Origin: Bacteroidales bacterium UBA3143
GTDB lineage: Bacteria > Bacteroidota > Bacteroidia > Bacteroidales > Dysgonomonadaceae
Direction of reading: 5' to 3'
DNA: 50,865 bases
NCBI GenBank assembly: GCA_002364735.1
Contig: DEZB01000009.1
Span: forward strand, 1 to 50,865
This document shows, piece by piece, positions 45,757-50,865 of this stretch; within the stretch, counting starts at the first letter, position 1; every line of letters begins with the position of its first letter. The notes under the pieces are model-generated. The model had not been told where the DNA came from. It saw only the letters and a list, made by a program, of their open reading frames with translations, and ran no database searches. The position numbers and the translations under genes were made by a program.

Positions 45757-47289
45757 ATGAAGTTTAAATTTACTATTAGGTTCATAGCTTTAGTTACTAT
45801 CAGTCTTTTTCTTTTTGCTTGTGGAACATCCAAAAAAACTCTCACACAAACTCCAGAACTTCATCCCAAGCGAGAGTTTCGTGGTGCATGGATACAAACA
45901 GTTGGACAATCGCGCTACCAACAGATGAACAGTGCTGCCATGAAGCATTACATTGTTGATATGATTCAGAAGCTTGATTATGCAGGTATAAATGCTGTAA
46001 TATTTCAGATTCGACCAGAGGCAGATGCCTTTTACAAATCAGACTTAGAGCCATGGAGTAGATTCCTTACAGGTAAACAGGGAAAAGCTCCCGATGATCC
46101 AAGTTTCGATCCATTGGCTTTTCTCATTGATGAATGTCACAAACGAGGAATGGAGTTGCATGCATGGCTGAACCCTTACCGTGCTCAATCCAGTACTATG
46201 AGTGAATTAGCTCCGCAGCATATCTATTGGGATCATCCTGATCGATTTTTGAAATACGGCAATCAATTGTATTTCGATCCTGGGTTGCCCGAAAATCGTG
46301 CTTATATAGTGGATGTGGTTCGTGACATTGTTTCTCGTTATGATGTGGATGCCATTCACATGGACGACTATTTTTATCCATACCCCCTTGCAGGACAACC
46401 TTTCCCCGATGACAATAGCTTCAACACATATGCGGCTTCTCAAGGATTCGCCCCAAACCAACGTGGCGACTGGCGTCGTAACAATGTGAACTTGCTCATT
46501 CAGCAATTAAAACTTGGCATTGCTGGTACTAAGCCTTGGGTGCGATTCGGGATAAGTCCATTTGGTATATACCGAAACAAAAGAAGCACGCCCGATGGTT
46601 CGGGTAGCGAAACTAATGGTTTGCAAAACTATGACGATCTGTATGCCGATGTGAAACATTGGGTTGAAAAAGGATGGATAGATTACAATATGCCACAATT
46701 ATATTGGGAGAGGGGGCACAAAGCTGCAGATTATACTACACTTATAGAGTGGTGGAATGCACATAACTTCCAACAACCACTTTATATTGGTCAAGACTTG
46801 AAGCGTAGTTTAGATGCTTTTGAGTTGGATGAAAAGATTCGTCAATCGCGTGCACTTTCATTTGTGGATGGTAACTGCTATTGGTATGGTTATTTGATAT
46901 TGGAGAACTACAGCGATGTTGCAAATATCTTGGCTACAAAAACACACAGAGCCAAATCGTTGATACCTGCATACAAACACATGCACGAAGGACGCCCCAA
47001 GAAAGTAAAAAAACTGGTTGAGGTGTTCACCGAGGACATGCACTTTCTTACATGGAACAGCGATAAACAATCCCATAACCCTGAAACTGCCAACTACTTT
47101 GTTATCTATCGCTTTAGAAAAGGAGAGCCCATTAATATTGACGATGCAAATAAGATTGTGAAAACCACATCCGACAACTTTTATGTGATTCCCTACGAAA
47201 ACGGTAATACACAGTACACTTATGTCATAACGGCTGTTGATGCATTTCACAATGAGTCAAAGGAGGCTAAGATTAAGGTGAAGCAGTGA
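45757..47289 (+). CDS. GHL10-type (DUF187) glycosidase-like lipoprotein
   Basis: 510 residues. A lipoprotein signal ends at C22 (SLFLFACGTSKK). The central barrel has the family features REFRGAWIQTVG, DYAGINAVIFQIRPEADAFY, ELHAWLNPYRAQ, DAIHMDDYFYPYPLAG and WIDYNMPQLYW. The last 100 residues resemble a fibronectin-III-like domain. GHL10 proteins are predicted glycosidases and some bind or cut peptidoglycan or glycan strands. Substrate is unknown. It is 60 nt downstream of the antiporter on the same strand and may share a transcript. Confidence 0.87.
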   Translation: MKFKFTIRFIALVTISLFLFACGTSKKTLTQTPELHPKREFRGAWIQTVGQSRYQQMNSAAMKHYIVDMIQKLDYAGINAVIFQIRPEADAFYKSDLEPWSRFLTGKQGKAPDDPSFDPLAFLIDECHKRGMELHAWLNPYRAQSSTMSELAPQHIYWDHPDRFLKYGNQLYFDPGLPENRAYIVDVVRDIVSRYDVDAIHMDDYFYPYPLAGQPFPDDNSFNTYAASQGFAPNQRGDWRRNNVNLLIQQLKLGIAGTKPWVRFGISPFGIYRNKRSTPDGSGSETNGLQNYDDLYADVKHWVEKGWIDYNMPQLYWERGHKAADYTTLIEWWNAHNFQQPLYIGQDLKRSLDAFELDEKIRQSRALSFVDGNCYWYGYLILENYSDVANILATKTHRAKSLIPAYKHMHEGRPKKVKKLVEVFTEDMHFLTWNSDKQSHNPETANYFVIYRFRKGEPINIDDANKIVKTTSDNFYVIPYENGNTQYTYVITAVDAFHNESKEAKIKVKQ

Positions 47290-47372
47290 AAAAGGGGGTG
47301 AGTGAATAAGTGGTAAGTGAATGGTGGTTTATGGCATGAAGTCAAATATCTGGGGGAGGGTATGAAGTTTTA

Positions 47373-47400
47373 GTCTTTGATTGTAAAAAAAATCAAAGAC
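47373..47400. terminator. Hairpin between the GHL10 lipoprotein and HAD genes
   Basis: GTCTTTGATT (47373-47382) pairs perfectly with AATCAAAGAC (47391-47400) with a GTAAAAAA loop. It separates two convergent genes; a T tail is lacking on both sides, so termination is only likely. Confidence 0.5.
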
Positions 47401-47430
47401 GGTTATTACTTGAGAGAAGCTTCCTAAATT

Positions 47431-48036
47431 TTAAATTAAGCCCATATCTTTCACTTCCTTTTCCAGATCGGTATCTTCTGTTAAATGAATGGTATGAAAC
47501 CCCATCTTTTGGGCTGTTTCAATGTTTTTTAAATTATCATCTATAAATAATGACTCGTTCGCTTTTAGGTTATACCTATCTAATAGCACTTGGTAAAGCT
47601 TTGGGTCTGGCTTTATCAATTTCTCATCGCCAGAGACTACAATGCCATTCAGCAGTTCAAAGAAATCATATTTTTCATAAGCAATTCTAATGGTTTCGGC
47701 GGACCAGTTAGTTAAACCATATATTGGATATTTTGGTTTCAACTTTTTCAAAACGTCCACGTTTTCTTTTATATCTCCCCCAAGCATCTCTTCCCAACGC
47801 GAATAGAATAGCTCAATCATCTCTTCGTGTTCAGGATGTTTCGCTTGTAACAGTTTTGTTGCTTCAGTCAATGAGCGACCTGCATCCTGCTGCACATTCC
47901 AATCAGAAGTGCAAATGTTTTCCAAAAAATAATTCATTTCCGATTCATCTTTAAACTCCTTATTATATAGGTATACAGGATTCCAGTCAATAAGTACTCC
48001 TCCGAAATCGAAAATAATATTTTTAATTTTAGTCAT
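47431..48036 (-). CDS. HAD family hydrolase
   Basis: 201 residues from the ATG at 48036. Motif I is IIFDFGGVLIDWNP, motif II the T in GLTNWSAET, motif III a lysine in DEKLIKPDP, and motif IV SLFIDDNLKN. The alpha-helical cap resembles HAD subfamily IA (beta-phosphoglucomutase or haloacid-dehalogenase-like phosphatases). A cytoplasmic phosphatase or mutase is likely; the substrate is unknown. A longer TTG-initiated frame (48072) overlaps the promoter and is rejected. It is read as a single gene with a very good promoter. Confidence 0.9.
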   Translation of the reverse strand: MTKIKNIIFDFGGVLIDWNPVYLYNKEFKDESEMNYFLENICTSDWNVQQDAGRSLTEATKLLQAKHPEHEEMIELFYSRWEEMLGGDIKENVDVLKKLKPKYPIYGLTNWSAETIRIAYEKYDFFELLNGIVVSGDEKLIKPDPKLYQVLLDRYNLKANESLFIDDNLKNIETAQKMGFHTIHLTEDTDLEKEVKDMGLI

Positions 48037-48061
48037 AACGGTTTCTTTTGTCAAGTTTAAG

Positions 48062-48092
48062 CAAAGATACAAATAAGGTGGAGTTTGGCAAA
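48062..48092 (-). promoter_or_regulatory. Promoter for the HAD gene
   Basis: The minus strand has TTTG (48089-48092), a 19-nt spacer, then TATCTTTG (48062-48069), exact matches to both Bacteroidota elements. It is the best promoter in the window and rules out the upstream TTG. Confidence 0.75.
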
Positions 48093-48292
48093 GAGACAGA
48101 ATGCTAAGATTGAAAAGAGTTCATCTCCTTAGCAAAGTTACAAAAAAGTGGATGGGTGTTTTGAATCTTTAGTAGGTGCAGTTGAATAATTAAAGATCAC
48201 AAAATACTACATGATACGTACGAATGAGAATAATTTTCCAATATATTTTTCATGAAATGCAAATATCATCAATGTAAAACACTTTTTTTTCA

Positions 48293-48640
48293 TAAAAATA
48301 TCCTCAGGGAGGAAATGGAACGCTTCTCTTTCTTGAAAATCATCTCAGGGAGAAAATGGAACGGTTCTCTTTCTTAAAAATCATCTCAGGGAGAGAATGG
48401 AACGGTTCTCTTCCTTAAAAATCATATCAGGGAGAAAATGGAACGGTTCTATTCCTTAAAAATCATCTCAGGAAGAAAATGGAACGGTTCTCTTTCTTGA
48501 AAATCATCTCAGGGAGAAAATGGAACCGGTTCTATTCCTTAAAAATCACCTCAGGAAGAAAATGGAACGCTTCTATTCCTTAAAAATCATTTCAGGGAGT
48601 AAATGGAACGCTTCCTTTTCTTGAAAATCATCTCAGAGGG
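48293..48640. repeat. 41-bp tandem repeat array B (about nine units)
   Basis: The core CTCAGGGAGAAAATGGAACG recurs with starts at 48303, 48344, 48385, 48426, 48467, 48508, 48550, 48591 and 48632. All steps are 41 bp except one of 42 caused by a single extra base near 48526; the last unit is truncated. The second half of each unit is GTTCTCTTTCTTGAAAATCA or a near variant. Each unit holds GAACgGTTC (often) and CTCaggGAG. No unique spacers and no coding frame were found. Degenerate copies lie at 26.2 kb. Confidence 0.93.
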
Positions 48641-48653
48641 ATAATAGTAAATT

Positions 48654-48777
48654 ACTGCACGTGCAGTCACGAAATCGAACCCTCCAAAAGCATTCCTGCA
48701 CATACAGAAGTAAAATTTCCCAATTCGAAAGCATCTCTGCAAGTACAGAAATGGAAACGGAGGAGAATGCTGACTAA
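48654..48777. repeat. 41-bp tandem repeat array C (three degenerate units)
   Basis: CTGCACGTGCAG (48655), CTGCACATACAG (48696) and CTGCAAGTACAG (48737) are spaced 41 bp exactly, each preceded by an AAAGCAT-like tail of the previous unit. The first is inside the perfect palindrome ACTGCACGTGCAGT (48654-48667). The unit sequence differs from arrays A and B although the period is the same, and array B ends just upstream. Confidence 0.75.
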
Positions 48778-48909
48778 TCATCAAAAAAGTAAACGTTTAG
48801 AGGTCACTGTTATACACTTTTTTAACACTAAGATAAAGAGCAATACCAGTGGCTAAACTAAAAAACGGAGATTAAAGTATATACAAAAAGAATTGAATAA
48901 AAGCAGATA

Positions 48910-48971
48910 GATCACTCAACCCTTAGTGACATTGCAATAAAACCACGTATTTAACCTTATCACTTTATTTT
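48910..48971. repeat. Second copy of the right half of element E2
   Basis: TCACTCAACCCTTAGTGACA followed by TTGCA, then 16 nt, then AACCTTATCACTTTATTTT aligns with 39566-39624 (TTACTCAAACCTTAGTAACA, TTGCA, 15 nt, AACCTTATTACCTTATTTT). The hairpin at its start changes TTACT/AGTAA into TCACT/AGTGA. The left end of the element was not found here. The rest of the 48073-49111 gap holds the HAD promoter and arrays B and C. Confidence 0.65.
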
Positions 48972-49076
48972 AAAATTGAACACTTACAGTATAAATACAA
49001 ACAGCGCATCTGTCCCTAAGAAAGTATCACTGGGAGTATTTGCATTTTTTATAACAATTATTAGTCACATAATCAC

Positions 49077-49084
49077 TATCTTTG
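49077..49084 (+). promoter_or_regulatory. -7 promoter box for the THUMP methyltransferase gene
   Basis: TATCTTTG fully matches TAnnTTTG, 28 nt before the ATG at 49112. No exact -33 TTTG at the usual spacing. Confidence 0.45.
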
Positions 49085-49111
49085 CCCCCATAAATATAGA
49101 GAAAAAATTTG

Positions 49112-50704
49112 ATGAATACTACCAATAGTTTTCAAATGGTGGCCAAAACAATGGCCGAGCTTGAAGATGTGCTTGCTGAAGAATTAATAGAACTGGGTGC
49201 TCAAAATGTAGAAAAAGGTATTCGAATGGTCTCCTTTACAGGAGACACTTCGTTGCTCTACAAAGCGAACCTACATTGTCGAACAGCATTGCGTATTCTT
49301 AAACCCATTCATACATTTGTGGCAAATAATGCCGATGAGGTGTATGAAGAGATAAAGAAAATAAACTGGGATGAGTATTTATCATTAGATAAAACTTTTT
49401 CTATTGATGCCGTCGTTTTCTCTCACATATTTCGCCACTCAAAGTTTGTATCCTATAGAGTGAAAGATGGTATTGTGGACTACTTCTCTGAGAGATATGA
49501 AAAACGTCCTTCGGTAAGTGTTACAAATCCAGATCTTGTATTCAACATTCATATAGCGCACAACAAATGCACTTTGTCGCTTGACAGTTCGGGCGAATCG
49601 TTGCACAAACGTGGCTATCGCATTGAGCAAACGGAAGCTCCTTTGAGCGAAGTGTTAGCTGCAGGTATGATTCTGAAATCGGGCTGGCGTGGACAATCTA
49701 CATTTATCGACCCAATGTGTGGATCAGGTACATTGCTTATAGAAGCAGCTATGATTGCGCTTAATATGCCTCCGGGAATTCACCGAGAAAGTTTTGCTTT
49801 TGAAAAGTGGAATGACTTCGATAAAGAGCTCTTTAGCGATGTTTATAACGATGATAGTGGCGCCAGAGAGTGTATGTGCAAAATAATAGGTACTGACATC
49901 TCTAATCGTGCAATATCTATTGCAGAGAAAAACATTAAGAACGCAGGGCTTAAAAATCACATAACCCTCGAAGTTAAACCATTTCAACAATACACAGATG
50001 CTCCTGAGCCTGCAGGCGTTTTAATGGTCAACCCTCCCTATGGTGAGCGCATCAAAGTGGATGACATTGAGGAGCTCTACAATATGATTGGAGAACGATT
50101 GAAACATGTTTTCTCTGGATACGATGCTTATGTTCTCAGTTTCAAGAAAGAAAATTTCGATAATATTGGTTTAAAACCCGCCAAACGATTCTTTCTTTTC
50201 AATGGTGCACTTGAATGCGAAATGCGCAAATACGAAATATTTGCTGGCAAAAGGGATGATCGTCCAAAAGATGAAAGATCTACAAGAAGATACGATCGTG
50301 ACAACCGACCTGTGGGCGACAACAAGCGCGAGTTTAAGCGTGACGACTTTGGAGGTAGAAGCAGTGGAGGTGACAGACCAAGAGGCGGTGGAGAAAGAGA
50401 TAGAGGTGGTTGGGACAAAGATAGAAAGTCATCAATTGATAGACCAAGACGAGGTGACGATAGAGACAAAAATCCAAGAACCGAACACAAACCTTACGAC
50501 CGTTCGAAAGTGATGTTTGATGACGAAACCAATCGCCCTGTTTTCAAGAAAAAAGAACCCTACGAATATCCAAAATGGGACGATAATGAAAAAGGTCGTG
50601 GTGCAGAGAAAAAGGTAAATAAAGTTTTTATTGCACGTAAACGTCCAACTACGAAAGATGATTCAGACACTAAGAAAAAAGACATTAATAAGGACAAAAA
50701 ATAA
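49112..50704 (+). CDS. THUMP-domain RNA methyltransferase (RlmL N-terminal type) with a long charged tail
   Basis: 530 residues from the ATG at 49112; a TTG at 49109 directly before it is not the start. The N-terminal THUMP domain (about 1-165) precedes a SAM methyltransferase with DPMCGSGTLLIEAA (from D200) and the N-methylating NPPYGER (N307). This fits RlmL, which makes m2G2445 in 23S rRNA. After about residue 385 the protein changes to a 145-residue low-complexity tail rich in D, R, K and G (such as GGERDRGGWDKDRK), not part of the catalytic fold and likely disordered. The tail may bind RNA. A terminator follows at 50770. Confidence 0.92.
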   Translation: MNTTNSFQMVAKTMAELEDVLAEELIELGAQNVEKGIRMVSFTGDTSLLYKANLHCRTALRILKPIHTFVANNADEVYEEIKKINWDEYLSLDKTFSIDAVVFSHIFRHSKFVSYRVKDGIVDYFSERYEKRPSVSVTNPDLVFNIHIAHNKCTLSLDSSGESLHKRGYRIEQTEAPLSEVLAAGMILKSGWRGQSTFIDPMCGSGTLLIEAAMIALNMPPGIHRESFAFEKWNDFDKELFSDVYNDDSGARECMCKIIGTDISNRAISIAEKNIKNAGLKNHITLEVKPFQQYTDAPEPAGVLMVNPPYGERIKVDDIEELYNMIGERLKHVFSGYDAYVLSFKKENFDNIGLKPAKRFFLFNGALECEMRKYEIFAGKRDDRPKDERSTRRYDRDNRPVGDNKREFKRDDFGGRSSGGDRPRGGGERDRGGWDKDRKSSIDRPRRGDDRDKNPRTEHKPYDRSKVMFDDETNRPVFKKKEPYEYPKWDDNEKGRGAEKKVNKVFIARKRPTTKDDSDTKKKDINKDKK

Positions 50705-50769
50705 TATAGCAGGAGTATGTAAATTTTATCATGCAACAATCTTCAAACAAGTGAAACAAACACTGTCCG

Positions 50770-50804
50770 ACGAGGCTATCTGTAATGGGTAGTCTCGTTT
50801 TTTT
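50770..50804 (+). terminator. Rho-independent terminator after the THUMP methyltransferase gene
   Basis: ACGAGGCTA pairs with TAGTCTCGT with one mismatch and runs into seven T at 50798-50804. Confidence 0.85.
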
Positions 50805-50865
50805 AATTGTATTTTAGAAGAAGGAATGTTATATAGTAAGATGTGCTGGCGCAGGTCCAATGTCA

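Noticed and set aside
46196..47250. Several antisense frames opposite the GHL10 lipoprotein
   Set aside because: They overlap each other and an intact, domain-supported gene, and have no domains or start signals.
48293..48777. CRISPR array
   Set aside because: The repeated unit is the whole 41 bp with no unique spacers between conserved repeats, and no cas genes are nearby. The same applies to 13388-13633.
48587..48784. 65-residue minus-strand reading frame
   Set aside because: It lies across the ends of arrays B and C; a 41-bp period is incompatible with conserved coding.
50128..50490. 120-residue antisense frame opposite the methyltransferase tail
   Set aside because: Its L/S-rich sequence is simply the complement of the low-complexity R/D/G codons; no independent evidence.

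Overview
The window is AT-rich chromosomal DNA from a member of the Bacteroidota, most likely order Bacteroidales and probably an anaerobe or microaerophile. This rests on the gene families present: a DUF4924 protein, a long NusB followed by yajC, ybbR and coaE, ftsK next to lolA and trxB, a citrulline hydrolase paired with ornithine aminotransferase, and a membrane pyrophosphatase. It also rests on many -7 boxes of the Bacteroidota type TAnnTTTG upstream of genes. No rRNA, tRNA, prophage, integrase or transposase gene is visible. The assignment is inference from gene content and not a phylogeny.

Layout. 0.2-2.9 kb (minus): rocD-ctlX (citrulline/ornithine catabolism) and mscL. 3.1-5.8 kb (plus): tsaE and a large TPR protein. 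5.9-10 kb: a metallo-beta-lactamase-fold hydrolase, DUF4924-rfbD (dTDP-rhamnose) and prfC. 10.3-13 kb: a secreted GH31 glycosidase and csbD. 13.0-13.8 kb: a gene-free stretch with a 41-bp tandem array. 13.8-19.4 kb: a hemolysin-III/PAQR protein, a ROK regulator divergent from hppA, then mdh. 19.4-20.3 kb: a gene-free stretch with a 207-bp inverted-repeat element. 20.3-31.1 kb (minus): trxB, lolA-like, ftsK, a small two-helix membrane protein, yihY, tpx, uvrA and a lytic transglycosylase. 31.3-34.3 kb (plus): an unusual PEP-synthase-like ATP-grasp protein with receiver-like N-terminal domains. 34.4-38.8 kb (minus): argS, a PagL-like barrel and a GH28-like beta-helix lipoprotein. 38.9-40.1 kb: a mosaic of palindromic elements. 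40.2-43.4 kb (minus): nusB-yajC-ybbR-coaE and a winged-helix protein. 43.6-47.3 kb (plus): a CPA2 antiporter and a GHL10-type lipoprotein. 47.4-48.0 kb: a HAD hydrolase. 48.1-49.1 kb: further 41-bp arrays. 49.1-50.7 kb: a THUMP rRNA methyltransferase with a long charged tail.

Most genes are housekeeping. They cover translation and RNA modification (tsaE, prfC, argS, RlmL-like), DNA repair and segregation (uvrA, ftsK), redox defence (trxB, tpx), ion and energy homeostasis (hppA, antiporter, mscL, mdh) and envelope/glycan metabolism (rfbD, PagL-like, GH31, GH28, GHL10, lytic transglycosylase, LolA-like).

The least explained material is non-coding. Three sequence-distinct tandem arrays all have a 41-bp period, and degenerate copies of one of them lie about 22 kb away. 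There are also three elements of about 200 bp with inverted-repeat ends. One of these has a second, diverged copy of its right half at 48.9 kb in which the hairpin shows one compensatory base change. Comparing these elements with related genomes is the most promising lead. Where a longer reading frame opens with TTG, promoter position or a nearby ATG was used to choose the downstream ATG (ROK, lolA-like, PEP-synthase-like, argS, HAD, THUMP genes).
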